Assembly (NCBI RefSeq): GCF_019925205.1
Contig: NC_083560.1
Coordinates: 53,118,270-53,182,269, forward strand
Reading direction: 5' to 3'
DNA length: 64,000 nucleotides
From: Metopolophium dirhodum
Taxonomy: Eukaryota > Arthropoda > Insecta > Hemiptera > Aphididae
The notes below the pieces were generated by a model that was given only the letters and a program-made list of their open reading frames with translations, did no database searches and was not told the origin of the DNA. Both the position numbers and the translations under genes were made by a program. Shown in pieces: positions 1 to 13,022 of this stretch (its first letter is position 1; every line of letters starts with the position of its first letter).

Positions 1-560
1 AGGACTCTTTTTGAGCTATTTATACCCATGATAATCATTTCAAATTTTGTGAATTATTTTTCAGTTACAAATTCGTAAAAGTTTTTCTATTTATAGTTAA
101 CATTAGAAAATTTAATTGAAGGTTCTCAACAAGTTTTTTATCTCTACTAAAAAGAAAAATGTCACAGGAAAGTTACGCTATTTATAGCCATGAGATATTT
201 TCGATTCTTATTAATTTTTTTTTAACTATTAAATTTGATTATTTATACAAGTATAATATGCTAGGCTGACACAATGTCTCCACTCAGAATTGTTTTTCGT
301 ATAAATTTATTTATCATTGAATTCAAATATAACACTTCCATAAAATGGACTGTAAAGCAGAGCGGTATCTATTTGTCCGCCTTTTTTAATATCATCAAAT
401 TGATACGCTTTTTAGGTAGATTTCCCTGCAAATATTTTTCCCAATGTACCATAAAATTATTCATGTTTTTTATAGAAAACAATCTACTGAATCCAAAAAT
501 TCAAAAGAAAACTTCACAGATGTCATGCGTCATATCGTTTTTGAAACGAATTTGAAGAAG
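1..560 (+). repeat. Dispersed repeat R1, right-hand portion
   Basis: This segment carries the same phrases as the longest R1 copy at 28290-29760. Shared pieces are the TTTTTGAGCTATTTA block near 10, and at 275-345 a stretch with CTCAGAATTG, a poly-T track and ATTGAATTCAAAT. The window edge cuts the left side. An open frame of 93 codons at 274-555 lies in repeat DNA and looks fortuitous. R1 has no recognisable coding capacity, and its class is not established. Confidence 0.5.
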
Positions 561-784
561 TGTTTTTCGTATTCCCATCCCTAACTAGTAACTATATCCA
601 CTCGTGTGATGGTCTTTAACTGCACAATACACAACGTGTATAATATTTAATAATTGTAATGGAAAATTAAAATAACGACAAAGTTACGAGTGATACTTTA
701 AAAAGCCAATTTATTATGGAAAAACTACTAAACAAAAATAAACTGAAAATACCTAACATCTATGAACTTAGTCCTAAGATCAGT

Positions 785-1680
785 TAATATCCATAAGATC
801 GGGCCCTTATGCGACAACCGGTGTACCGTCAGTTATATTACACGATTACGGTTTCTCGCCCGTGTTAGTCCGCCGGTGTATCGTCAGGTTGCATGCATCT
901 ATGACTGGACGATTTGTCGTAAACATCACAGGTATAAGGTTTATTTCTTGTATGCGTTCGACGGTGTGCATTCAGATTGCTTCTGTTAGCGAACATCTTG
1001 TTGCAAATGTCACAAGGGTATGGTTTCTCTCCTGTGTGAGTCCGCCGGTGGATCGTCAGGGTGCCCCTGGTAGTGAACTTCTTGTCACAATCATCACATG
1101 GGTACGGTTTATCACTCTTATGCGTCCACCTGTGGATCGTCAGAGTGCTGCTTTGATTGAACGATTTGTCGCAAACATCACACGTATACGGTTTCTCTCC
1201 TGTGTGTTTCCGCCGATGTACCGTTAGGGATCCTCTGGTATTGAACTTCTTGTCGCAATCATCACAAGGGTACGGTTTATCACTCGTGTGCGTCCACCTG
1301 TGAATAGTCAGGGTGCTGCTTTGATTGAACGATTTGGCGCAAATATCACACGTATACGGTTTCTGTCCTGTATGTATCCACCGATGCACCGTTAGGTTAC
1401 ATTTGGTATTGAACTTCTTGTTGCAAATGTCACACGGATACGGTCTCTCTCCCGTGTGAGTTCGTCGGTGAATATTCCGTGTGTTGCTGTTAGTGAACTT
1501 CTTGTTGCAAATGTCACATAGGTACTGTTTCTGTGCTATGCACGTCCACCGGTGTACCTTTAGATGTTTGCCGTTAGTGAACCTCTGAACACGTACATCA
1601 CACGGGAACGGTTTTTCCATTGCAATGTATCCGCCAGTGCTTCAGCAAACCACTGATTCAATTAGACAACTTGTTTTACA
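785..1680 (-). pseudogene. C2H2 zinc-finger array, broken at both ends
   Basis: An open frame of 251 codons (complement of 865-1620) encodes seven intact C2H2 fingers of the form C-x2-C-x12-H-x3-H, joined by TGEKP-like linkers. Such arrays bind DNA in the nucleus. The first finger has lost its second Cys (CDVR) and last His (HRWTC). The ninth is interrupted. The apparent start ATG falls inside what should be the linker of a preceding finger: out of frame upstream one reads LKHWRIHC, the tail of another finger. At the 3' end an ATGC tandem duplication near 888-896 shifts the frame; in the shifted frame the finger resumes with CNLTIHRRTNTGEKP. Another tail, LTVHRLSHKG, follows near 785-830. I therefore read it as a fragment of a longer zinc-finger gene. 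It could still be expressed as a short seven-finger protein. No upstream effector domain is visible. Confidence 0.7.
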
Positions 1681-4026
1681 CGTCGTAAAAGTGAGATCAT
1701 TGATTTTAATTCCAAATTTGAAACGTAACTGTTATAACTTTTGTCTGGTACTGCTAAATAATAGTTGCACCGATTAAAAGTTAACGACGTCCATTTATTG
1801 ATTCACGTATATAACTAAATTATATATTTTGTTATTCATACGATTACATGGTTACTAGAATATTCTGTTTATGATCGATTATAATGTGTTGTAATCTCTG
1901 GATTTATAAGCCAGTATTTGTTGTACTATAAGTACCATTTAAAGCTATAATTATAAAATAAAAATGGAATTTATTGTAATGCGGAAGAGTTAATAAGACA
2001 TCAATGGCTGTGACTGGGTAACTGTCACCACTTGTTAAATAATATTATATTAGTTAAATAAGTAGTTCATCATTATTCATTATTAACTATCATCATTTAA
2101 AAGTACAATTCAAAATCTATAACAGAATGCATTGTATACTACCAAAAAATGTTTATTACTTTGTTAAGCTTCTAAGATATTATATTCAACAAAAACATAA
2201 CAGCAAAAAAAGCAAAATCACAAACCCTCCCAAAAAAGTTTGCCTATCAAGTAGTGTTACCTACATTGCTGCCTATTTTCACCGTGATGCAGGTCGCTGT
2301 CTCACACGCTTTGTCCGGTTCATTGGTTAGCGTAGTCGTACGGCCTGGTAACGTCACCTTGCTGCATTTTAGTCTGGTCAAGTTTTGCGAGCCATTCGTA
2401 TCATTTTTTACGATGATACAATATTTTTTTAATCGAGTCTCACCGCCATCGTGCGTTTTGTGTATTCTACCACATTACCGTGTACTTGTGGCCAACCACC
2501 TTAGGTTGAAATAAGTATAAAAGTCATAGTCGACGTTCATCATAGACGTTCGTCATAGTCACGTTCCAAAAGTAGACACGATTTACAACCGTGGACACTT
2601 ATTGTACGGGCTACGCGCCCATCCGCTCATCAGTGCGTTAGTGCCCCGTCACGGCTGTTCAAACAAGGTTGCCCCCCACACAAGTAGAATGTAGATAACA
2701 TATTATTATTATTTGACAAAATTATCTCGTTTTATTTTACTGAATGAAATGTATATTTCTAAACTTTTGTACTCCCATCACTTTGAAGGTATAACGTCAC
2801 GGAATTTAGCCCCCCTTTATAAATTTAATACTTCTGTCTTTCCCTCAATAACTTGGTATAAGAGACAACAGTAATACCTCTATTACCCCCCTCCCCTATA
2901 ATCCAATTATTCGTTTACTATAGAAGTCAGCTGCTGCGGGACACCACATCGACGCCGTTGCTATATAAATTCTCCGCACGACCGACACTGGACTCACCTC
3001 AACACGCTGACATAGCGACACAGTCACCCACAGTCCAACGGCCTGGAGACGAAAAGTTACATTACTGACCAGGTTCAAGTTACTCGTTAAAGTCCGTTTT
3101 CTTTTGGTCGACCACACCGCCGTCCGCCACCACGAGGCAATAGACTGTCTTCGATTTCATAATTGTTACGACTGTCACCTACTACGACCATGATGGGCTT
3201 GAGTGGTATACCACAACAATGGTTGTCAACATAAACTTCCACGTCGTAACGTTCAATTCCCCCTTCCTCTACCTTACTAGTGCAAACCACATGCTTAGTG
3301 CTTTTATTATTTTATACATTTAAAATTTTACAATATCCAGCTCTTTTTCATTATTACCTAACGTGGAAAATAACCCACGCACGCTAAAGCAATTTATTAC
3401 TTAATACATCATCTAACAATTTTAAACTTCTTTAAGAGCAGGTGGTTTTTAATATTTGATTCAAGTGTATACACTGCATATACTGTAAATATATTTACAT
3501 AATATGTGATACCATTGTATTACTTGTAACTTGTAAGTGTAGGTATGTATAAGGTTACACTGTTATACATATTTTTTCATAAAATATAGAATTATAGAAT
3601 ACAAAATGAACTATATATCTATTAATCACATATGTATGCGTACTGTTTGTTATAGAAATACGACGTTCTGATATGCAATTCAGTAATTACGATTTACGAC
3701 ATTTCAATAAATTTCAATAATAACAATAAATTACATGATAAACTAAATCAGTGTATTTTTTATCAAGTTTTTGATTATTTTAGCATGATTTTTTATTTCT
3801 TTGGTAATTAAGGATCAAAAATCGTGAAAAAGTGTAAAATGGAAATGGTAAGTTTTTAAAAATGTCAACTCTCAATTATTATTATTGTGTATGGCACTTT
3901 TTGATTCTAGTAATTTTAGTTAACCGTCGGCTTAAACTTTAAAGGTTGAACTCACTCTATACTCGTAACATCGCTGGTAGACCGCGTACTACAAAAGAGA
4001 TTTTTTTTCTTTAGAGGAATGTGATA
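1681..4026. other. No identifiable gene; GC-richer patch with possible minus-strand exon
   Basis: The stretch is mostly AT-rich. Between about 2250 and 2700 it is richer in GC and has a TATA-like AGTATAAAAG near 2513, followed by a short degenerate repeat around GTCATAGTCGACG (2522-2570). That could be a promoter or a solo LTR, but I found no matching ends. The complement of 2995-3290 holds two overlapping open frames and a good splice-donor word (GAG/GTGAGT) near 3000, so an exon is possible. I recognise no protein in it. Confidence 0.25.
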
Positions 4027-4032
4027 AAGTTA

Positions 4033-4320
4033 TTTTTTTATTTTTTTTTTTTTTGATCATGAAGCCCGGCAACTATGGCCATTAACTGTTTGTTTTTGTT
4101 TGTAGGGGAGGAATTGTAGTTTAGTAAACACGTGTGTTTTGGTTTGGCAGATTTTTAGTGGGCACCCGTATAGGTATCTGCCATGCCAGGGTGGGGGATG
4201 GCGGCACTTCTCTCCGGACACCATGACTTTCCCGAAGTAAAATGCCACCCGCAGCCGGATTCGAACCGGCGCCGGTATGCGTCGCAACCAACGCCTTAAT
4301 CCGCTCGGCACTCCGTCCCT
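4033..4320 (-). mobile_element. tRNA-derived SINE
   Basis: Read on the minus strand, the element starts near 4320 with a tRNA-like head. The A box (TGCCGAGCGG at 4301-4310) resembles Leu/Ser tRNAs, and a perfect B box GGTTCGAATCC lies at 4257-4267. A tRNA-unrelated body follows, ending in a long A-rich tail (T run at 4031-4054 on the plus strand). AAGTTA occurs on both sides (4027-4032 and 4327-4332) and may be the target duplication. The anticodon-arm region does not fold as a real tRNA, and the long body with an A tail argues for a retroposed SINE. Transcription would be by RNA polymerase III from the internal promoter. Confidence 0.75.
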
Positions 4321-4819
4321 CTGTTTAAGTTAATAACACCTAGAACATCCATATTACATTATTCAAAACATCCTGTCACACCTATACTTTATTAAGTCTT
4401 ACCTCAAAAACCTGAATTTATTTATTCACAGTATTCACACTCACTGCAAAGAGTTATAGCCTTTGGGATGTTGTAAACATATTGTATATAATTACCTTTG
4501 CAAAACAAATTTGACCTAAACATAATTACTTCTACGCAGCATAACAATAAAGAAACACGTGGATTCGTAGTCGTGATGATGATAGTAATATATCAGCTGT
4601 ATATTAATTTCAATCGTTAATGTTTAGCGATTAATCGGCGGTCCCTCGCGAGTAAAAAGGTACTGCGACCATCATAATATTATACGTTATAATATAATAA
4701 TACCTAATAATACCAATGTGGATTTATACATTTTTTTGGGCGTATTATTGGCACCTAATAATATCAACAATTATAATTGTTATAATACGATAGTGTTATT
4801 ATTATTGTACAATATAGTT

Positions 4820-5230
4820 GCTGTAAGTCGTCGCGATGGCGGCGGCCGACCAAAAACGAATCGCCGCCGCCGCCGCCACCATGAGAACGCGACCGCCGAG
4901 ATAGTCATCGCGGGCGGGTACGTGCCCGACGTTTCGGGTTTGTTTTCGGTTTTCCTAATTGACAATTATTATTATTACTGTTGTTGCTGTTGCATTGTGT
5001 AAGACGAGCGGGATCCGTTTAACCCCGGTCGTAAGTAATTCAGCGACCGGGGTTTTTTTTTTTCCCGTTTAAGGTTTAAGAGAAAGATCTCACGGTTCCG
5101 TTCAGACGCGTCCGCGGGCTCGCCGCCGCAACAGTTGTCGTGTTTGTTTAATTTATTTATTTTTTCTTGTTATCGTTCGATGCGGTTTTTCGTTTGTAGG
5201 TACTATTCCTCGTCGTCGGCGGTATACGTA
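4820..5230. promoter_or_regulatory. CpG-rich patch, promoter-like
   Basis: This is the most CpG-dense stretch in the window: GCC/CGC runs at 4840-4880 and dense CG dinucleotides at 5085-5140, inside very AT-rich flanks. A 22-codon frame starts at 4836 (MAAADQKRIAAAAAT...) and ends at a TAG near 4903. A donor-like GTAAGT lies at 4823. It could be the promoter and first exon of a gene whose other exons are not recognisable. No coding function is claimed. Confidence 0.35.
5021..5063. repeat. Perfect 11-bp GC-rich hairpin followed by T run
   Basis: AACCCCGGTCG (5021-5031) is repeated as its exact reverse complement at 5044-5054 around a 12-nt loop, and 11 T follow (5053-5063). It looks like an intrinsic terminator, but there is no bacterial context, so its role is unknown. 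Confidence 0.6.
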
Positions 5231-8200
5231 TACCTATCGTATTCGTATATATTATTATGTAATAACTAATAAGTAATAATACGTATCCATATTCTAATAG
5301 TATATTTTATAATAGGCACCACCTTAGTCTAATGTCCATCGGTGACTCCAATTTACTGTCCTAGTGCAACCCACACAATATATTATATTATATTTCCTCG
5401 ACCGCGGGCAGATTCGTTCTCGATCGTCGATGTTATAATATTATTATTATTGTTATTATTTTATTAATTAACTAGATTTCGGTTAGCTTTTACTTGGGAG
5501 GGAAGTCCGCTCGGTGTATTTCTGTTTGAGCGTAGGTACTTACAGTGGTGAAAGCGGGGAGGATGCAGGGGGACTCGGGCCCCCAATACCTCTGTAGACG
5601 GCGGTTAAAAAACGTCCCCTTTAACAAATTAGTATTGACATTATTCAGGGTTACAAGTGAGATGAGTATGTTTACATAATCACTGTTTATGCATTACATA
5701 CTATACATTAGACATTACACATAAAATTATTATATATGGAACGCTTAAAACTATATGGAGACACTAGTCCTCCCCTAGAATTTTTTCCCACTTTGAGCCC
5801 TGGGTACTTAGCCCATTGGACACCTCGGTTAAGTTAGGTGTAAATCAAGGCAAAAAAGATCGGGCTGGGTCAGTTATAACGCCAAAGTGACATCGTTATT
5901 TTATTTTTTTGACTTCATGGCTCGATCGTGTTGTTTTTCATTTTGCTCGACTCCGAGGAATACGGAGTATTCAAAATGGGCCAAAACTGAAAAGCCCACC
6001 TCACACATTCTGTCTCCACACCGAAAGAGAACGACAATAGCACATCATAATAAAAATATTGTCTAAAATTTAGGAAAAATGCAATATGTTACTTATTAAT
6101 ATTATCTTAGATAATACAGCAGTCTATGCCATGGATGAAATATTATTTTAAGGTGAAAAATGAAGTTATCATACAACAAATTTTTCCAACATTTTAGTTT
6201 TTGGATATTATAACTTTTACTTTCAGATGGAGCCTTAGTATTCTCATACCCTTGTGGAGGCTCCAACATTTATATTCTTTATTATTGATACATTTTCTTT
6301 CTCTAACCTGCAAAATGCACATTTTATTATTATTATTTAATATTACGTGCTATTTGTTTTAACCTCGCGGTTTAGTCGGGGTTTTACAACATGATTTTGT
6401 GTATTTCAGATTTTACCGAAATCAATTGTTATGTCTAAGACTCGCATTTACCAGTAAATCCTAGGTCTCATCGGTATTCGTACTTTTACCGTAACATATA
6501 GGTAAGACATAGGTATAATTAATTTATTCAAAAAAAACAATCTGCAATAAATTTTGTATTGGAGTCTCCTAACAAATTAATTATAATATAATAATGTTAC
6601 AAATGTATTTATTTAGTAATGTAATCATTGTAAGCTAATTTTTGTTTAACAATTTAGATCATCATACTATACGCGTTTATTTTTAGATTTTCAACTTTTA
6701 TCGTATACCTGTTATTTTTATGTAATTATTTTTTAACTGCTGAGCCCCCACACGAGTACTCTCAGTGGTGCTTTAGTACTCATATTATGTATTTGAAATT
6801 AAATGAAATAAAAAATTTAAATTAAATTGGTTCCTGTATATTCTACATATTATATTATATCCTTTCTTCTTAATATAATTCTTATTTAATTTATATATAT
6901 TTAAAAAATAAACTAAATTACATATTTTAAACTTTTTAGTACATATTTAAATGTAATGATTAATAAACACATATTATTTTGTTTGTACATATTTTATGCT
7001 ATTTTGGTTGTTTAGTTTAATTTAGTTTAATTATAAACCCAAGCAACAATTTAATAAAAATACAATTTGAAGTAACCAATTTCAGAGAATCGATCTTACA
7101 TTTTATCATACATTTTAAATTTCAAATACTACCCTTACATCATAGCAACCCAATAAATATAGACTCCACTCAAAATATATTTTCCAACGTTTATTATTCC
7201 TTGAAATGCATAGGTAACAAGGATTATTATAATCCAACATCGTTTTATAACCAGTCCTGCAACGTATATTCTTCCCAATTTCGGAATAGACGCTATATAA
7301 ACATATTTCGATTAATTTCAATTACACTGTATTCGTATTCAATTTATGTCTGACAAAAATTACACGTTCGCTAACAACAATACGATGGTAATTATTGTAA
7401 TCGGCGGTTAAGTACCCGGATAAATATATACACGCGCGCCGCACGTTTCACTGCCAGTAAAAGGTAAAACACACAGCTCGGGGGCAATTCATATTTTATT
7501 TACTTTATCGTTTGATCTAAAAAGCCAAAATTACGTAAATCACGGTCAAGTGGGTAGACTCGGCTATTATTGTACACACTCGTACACAAACACATTTATT
7601 ACAGGTGCATTACCGTGGACGATGGCGGGAAGGAGGGAAAAAATACAGAACTGTGGTGGTTTAATAATAATATAATGAAATTAAAGACCTTGCCGTCCTG
7701 CGGCGTTGTAAATAAGGCCACCCCCTAAGTTTGTACATTTATTTTTCCGTGGATTATTTTTTGTTTTTTTTTTTTTTTTTATCTCCCTACAATCGTAAAT
7801 ACCTAGTCACCGAAACCCCTGAATTATTAAGGGCGGACACAAAATTAATACGAATCATACTTTTGTGCCCCGCATGTAAAAAAAAAAAAAACAATATATA
7901 ATAATATTATGTTATTATGACCGATAATATACACACAGCCAATAATCATATTAAAACTACAATTCAAAGGAATAATTGATCATCACCAAAAAAAAAACAA
8001 CGTATATTTTATACACTTGTGTCTTGTATAGGTTAAACCTACCTATTATATAAAGGGATTATGATAAGATCAAATATTTTGTGTACAGTGTAATATATTA
8101 ATTGGTAACACTTAATAATACATATTATATTATGGAAACAGATTATGTTGTTTTACATCATCACTAATACGATTCACTAAATAAATAAGCACAGCCGTGA

Positions 8201-10263
8201 TTAATAATTATCCACAAATAGCAACGCTCAGTCCATATGCCATAATATGGTTAACGATATCATCGTACAAAATAGATAGGTAGGTACATCCATAGGCAAA
8301 TAGCAAATATAGCAAATAGCTTTTGGGATTTGGGAAGCAAAAAGGTCGCAGTAGTTCTTTGCCACATTGTCAAAATAGAATAGGAGTCAATAGAGCAACC
8401 TTTACCACACTTTAAAAAGGGCTATAGAGGTTATAACTTAAACGTGTGTTGGTTTTGTCCGTCTGTCAACTCTTTCACGTCCATTGAATGTCCACGTCAG
8501 TTTTTCATACCAAATTTCACATTTATTACATTTCTACATATCTTCATTATTTATGTTAAATGTTGACAATTCTTTCTCTCAAGACGTTTTAACTTTTAAT
8601 AACAATTTATAGAATAATTCAATCAGCACACGGAACATTTGTAAGTAAAACATATTATAATAATCCCCTTAATACCTAGATAACTAATAAATTATCACCC
8701 TTTTAATCAGTGATTCATAATATTATGTGTTAATAATTACATTGTTCTTCACATATATTGAATAAATATTAACAGAATAAATCCTAATCATACTTAAAAG
8801 TTAAAATCCCATATATAATAAATAATAGGTATATACCTCATAATTAATATATTCAACCAATATAATAGTATTATAATAATAATAATATAATATTAAAATA
8901 TTATTATAATAATATGATAGATGATTATAAACACAATATACATACCTATATACATTAATACTTTGCAATGTCAATCTACACACAACAAATAACATAATAA
9001 ACAGTATAGTGAAAGAAAATCGGAAATAGGAATAGCCAGGTGCCATTGCACCCACTGGGATTTTTTTAATTAACAAAATATATCAAATTCCAACATAATT
9101 TGAACTTCAAACGTCTATAAAAAAAGTGTGCTTATATATTTTTAAGGTCTATGGGTATCAGTAGGAAGTACTAATGAGAATTCTTGAATTGAAATTTCAA
9201 GCCTTGACTATAGGCTATAAAAGTTGAATAATTAATTCATGTTTAACAACAAAATAATTTGAATATGTTAGTGATTTTGACAAATTTTGTAAAAATTTGA
9301 ACTTCAAAGAAAATCGTGCTGTATTTTGAATTTAATAATAATAATATATTTGCAAACAAACAGCAATATATTTTCATAAATATAACATAATAAGTTTGAT
9401 CACCTCCTAAGTAGTAGCTTGTGTTTGAGGAGAGAGGTTCTTAAATTAGACAATATTTATATATATTTATAGATATAAATTAATTTTAACATTAAAATAA
9501 TCTAGGTGATAAATCTTTTATATAATTAAAAATAATAATAATATAAAATAATATTAAAATGGTCAGTGATAAATATTGTTTAATTCTAGTAGTAAGGCAT
9601 CTAACAATAGTGAATGTCAAATCGATAAACTAAACAGATAGGTAATGATTAAATTATACTTAATACCTATACATAAAACGTTTGAATAAATTATTAATAT
9701 TTATTCTTTTTTGAACATTTCTACAAATCATTATTGTATGAGTCAGGCAACTCTTAGTAACAAAGTGCCTATTGTAAGTTGGAACAGTTACATTTAATTT
9801 TTTTTTTTAGTCGAGTTTTATAATTATGACAGCATATTGGAAAGTATTTTTTATGTTTATAAGTTAATAGAAGGGTACCTACATTTATTAAGTAATTGAT
9901 AAAAATTGAGTAAGTACATAAAATTGCTGATACAAAAAATTAGTAATTGTAATACTAGGTAAACTTAAAATAAACCTAATAACCTTATTCATAATGATTC
10001 TAATTTTGTTTAAATGGATATTGTAAGCCCCATCCCAATATCCCATACCACTATTCGATATGAAATAACTGATTGCACAAATGATATTATATAGATTAAT
10101 CTCAGTTGGTGTTTATCAAATATGGATCGCAAACTTATAAATACGAAAAATAATTTACGGCACAATATAGTCAATATGGGTCAACCATTTTAATTGGAAA
10201 TCAATAAATAGTTCGAGATATTTAATTGAATGTACTCTCTCGATATTTAGAAAAGTACAATTA
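5231..10263. other. AT-rich noncoding DNA, no gene seen
   Basis: I found no credible coding sequence here. Around 5543-5800 there are transposon-like ends (CAGTGGTGAAAGCGGGG on the left, an imperfect counterpart near 5790), probably an old MITE. Poly-A/T tracts and TAA/ATT microsatellites recur (for example 8865-8925, which is itself close to palindromic). Short open frames are low-complexity. Confidence 0.5.
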
Positions 10264-10271
10264 CTTTAAAA

Positions 10272-10796
10272 CAGGGCATTCATTTGAAAAAAAATTCCGT
10301 TTCAAGTTATTTACAATATTAAAACGTTACACAATTTTTGCGTTTATCGTTATTTAAAATTGAAACGTTATACAAGTTTTGTGTTTATTATTATTTAAAA
10401 CAGTGTTAATACCCATTACATTTTCTAATAATAACTAATGCGGGTAGGCAACGGCCCGGATACGGAATACCTATAATAATATAATCAGTTCTAATGTCCG
10501 TATGCATGGAATAAATATTTCTACGAAACCAATATAACTTTTAAATACATGGATTTTTAGTTATTTCGTTATGCGTTATTTTTCATTCAATGAAATTCTA
10601 TAAATTACGTTTTGCGTTATGTTTTGTTTAATGATATATTATATATTATATTTTGTTCAACGTTATGTTTTGTTTAGCGGTATTTAATTATTTTTAATTA
10701 TCACTTTCCGTTATAATTACGTTTACAAATTTCAATCGTTTTTTTGTCAAATATTACATTATAATCTTAACGTTATTACAACGTTTGCAAGCCCTG
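10272..10796. mobile_element. Non-autonomous hAT-like element with 8-bp target duplication
   Basis: The element starts CAGGGC and ends GCCCTG, and is flanked by a perfect 8-bp duplication CTTTAAAA (10264-10271 and 10797-10804). Inside are many copies of AACGTTA/CGTTAT-type words near both ends and no transposase. Eight-bp duplications with CAGNG...CNCTG-type ends are typical of hAT elements. A fragment of a related end (AACGTTTTCAAGCCC) lies just downstream near 10841-10858. Confidence 0.75.
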
Positions 10797-11259
10797 CTTT
10801 AAAAATTCCTAAGAACAATACTTATGTGGGATTTAACTATAACGTTTTCAAGCCCTTAAAATCACCGCTTTCAAAAATATTTAATTAGGTACTAAATACC
10901 TTAAATTTAGTCAAAATATTTAAAAATGTTCATTAAGTTACCTATAGAGAATAAAAATCGAGTAAGAGTTAAATTCTTAAAAAAATTTAAACCAATTTAT
11001 ACCTATATTATTATGAGGAAAATTCATTTTTCCGAAGAATATATTAATACGAACATAAATAAATAACATGATAAAGTGTAAGCTTATAATAAATTGTAAA
11101 ATTATTCACTAAATATGCATTATAAATATTAATATTAATTAAGTGTTTAAATCAAAGGCTGACAGAATTTAACCGTCTATGATAACAGTATCGATGTAAC
11201 AATAGTATAAAGTATAGACCACATACGTTTAAAGGTATCAACCGTCGTATTATACCTAC

Positions 11260-11440
11260 TTCAATACTTCAGTAGAGTCCTAAGCATCATTTTTTTAATT
11301 TTTCGGATTCATACGGTCCGGGCCATTACATTTAGTGCATTTATACATTCCGATTTTTACGGTCCAGAACTTGAAAGTTTGCAAATTTCTATTTTCTGGT
11401 TATATTTTACGGTCCATAATATTACGGTCTGATTATTAAC
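11260..11440. repeat. ACGGTCC-rich subterminal repeat patch
   Basis: The word ACGGTCC or a variant appears about five times between 11310 and 11430. This pattern resembles the subterminal repeats of small hAT elements elsewhere in the window, but I found no matching terminal repeats or target duplication. Confidence 0.35.
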
Positions 11441-11449
11441 ATAATTCCT

Positions 11450-12060
11450 GTGTTAACCTGATTTAAAACTTTGAGAGTGGTTTCTGGTAGGAAATCTGAT
11501 TTAATTGGTACTTTTGTTTTTTCGGTGAAACTCAAAAACTAAAAATATTTGAAAATGTGTTCTCTACATTTTTAGGTATATTAGATTACATGGTATGATT
11601 TTCAAAATATTTTGACACTTTAAATTATTAATAGACATTTGAATAGTTTCTTATTTAACTTATTTTTTTTCTAAATATGTGAATAAAACATTTTCTTTGA
11701 GTTAAAAAGCTTGAACATGAAGTACAAGGTTTCTCATAAGATGTCTAAATATATTTTAAAAAATATTTAAGATACATAAGCACAATTATTTTTACAAGAA
11801 ATTAAAACTTTGACGAAATGCAATAAAATAACAAAAATGTAGGTACTAAGTAATATTTTGTAGTCAACAATGTATAAAATGTTCTACCTTTATAGCTAAG
11901 GAATGTAAATTTAAAACAAGGTTTCTCGTAAGTATTTCATACTGTACCCTAAAAATTTAAAAAAATGTATTAACACTGTTATTTTTTTAGACATTTAAGT
12001 TCAAATTTTGACTAAATTTTTAGAATGAAGAATAACAATTTTAGATACTCGTATCTTGTT
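11450..12060 (+). repeat. Dispersed repeat R1, internal fragment
   Basis: The order of phrases (a GGTAGGAAATCTGATTT-like block, AATTGGTACTTTTG, TTTTCAAAATATTTTGAC, a TTAAAAAGCTTGAA block, AAGATACATAAGCAC) follows the R1 copy at 28430-28900. It is strongly diverged, and neither end is preserved. Confidence 0.5.
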
Positions 12061-12725
12061 GTAATTCAGAAATGTTTTTATTTAGTTATTACTTTCTTAA
12101 TCTTATGTGGACTTGAAACTTTTATTGCATGTTATTAATTTATTATATTTTAAACACACAATGACATATATTTTAAATGCAATGTTTTAGACGGAAATTT
12201 TATCAACCTACTGAAGATTAACCAGCTGTGAACATTGAATATTGGTACACTTAAACCGTAACTTATTTATCTGTTGGCTTTGAAAATCCATCTGTGCTTA
12301 CAGTTATGTTTATTATTATTTTTTGTTATTATTATAGTATGCAAATCAGCACGACGACCAGTTGCAAATTTTCAACATTTTTCTAAGGGGGGAGGGGGGT
12401 GTATTAAGAGCCGAAATAATTATTTTTATTTATGTTATTCATCATACAATTGTTTATATAATTTGAATTAATTGTATACCTTAATCATTATTATAAATTT
12501 AAATTTACGATATTTTATTTAATTATTTTTATAAATATTTTTTGATCATTTGTATTAGTTTTTTTTTGAGAAAAAGGGTGAATTTGGCTCCCCTCCCCAG
12601 TTTTAAAAACTAGTAAGGTTAAATAAATTAACGAAAATAATTATTGAACACAATCAATATCTGATTATGGATTTAAGAATGAATATATTTAAAAAATGAG
12701 GGGGCTTAAATTAAACTAAGGTGTA

Positions 12726-13022
12726 TTACCCTGGAACCCTCACGGTTAATCGGCTATAAGTCGGGAACGGTGATGGAACAAACGACGACATTTTCGGAAC
12801 AAACAAGAACAAACGAAGAACAATCGAATGCCTCGGGTCCGGTTACGAAACTCAATAGTGGGATGCAGGCATTTCCCTGGCACCCCCACCGTAAATCGGC
12901 TATAAGTCGGAAACGATGATAGAACAAACGACGAAATTTTCGGAACAAACAAGAACAAACGAAGAACAATGGAAAGCCCTGGGTTCAGTTCCGAAATTCA
13001 AAAGTGGGGGTGCCAGGGAAAT
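12726..13022. mobile_element. Tandem dimer of a palindrome-ended MITE
   Basis: Two related units of about 146 bp lie head to tail, starting near 12729 and 12875. The second unit is bounded by a perfect 19-bp inverted repeat, ATTTCCCTGGCACCCCCAC at 12871-12889 and its complement at 13004-13022. The first has recognisable but decayed ends. Both share the internal phrase GGAACAAACAAGAACAAACG. No coding capacity is present; open frames across it are repeat-derived. Joined copies sharing a boundary suggest insertion of one copy into the other's end, or an aberrant transposition product. Confidence 0.7.

Noticed and set aside
274..555. 93-codon frame
   Set aside because: Lies in dispersed repeat R1 and is not open in the other copies.
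4257..4320. Apparent tRNA (perfect B box and A box)
   Set aside because: The anticodon arm does not fold, and a long unrelated body with an A tail follows; a SINE explains it better.
4881..4904. ATG in an ideal Kozak-like context (GCCGCCACCATGA)
   Set aside because: The frame stops after seven codons; the context is just GCC-repeat sequence.
8801..9076. 91-codon tyrosine-rich frame
   Set aside because: Translation of an AT microsatellite region.
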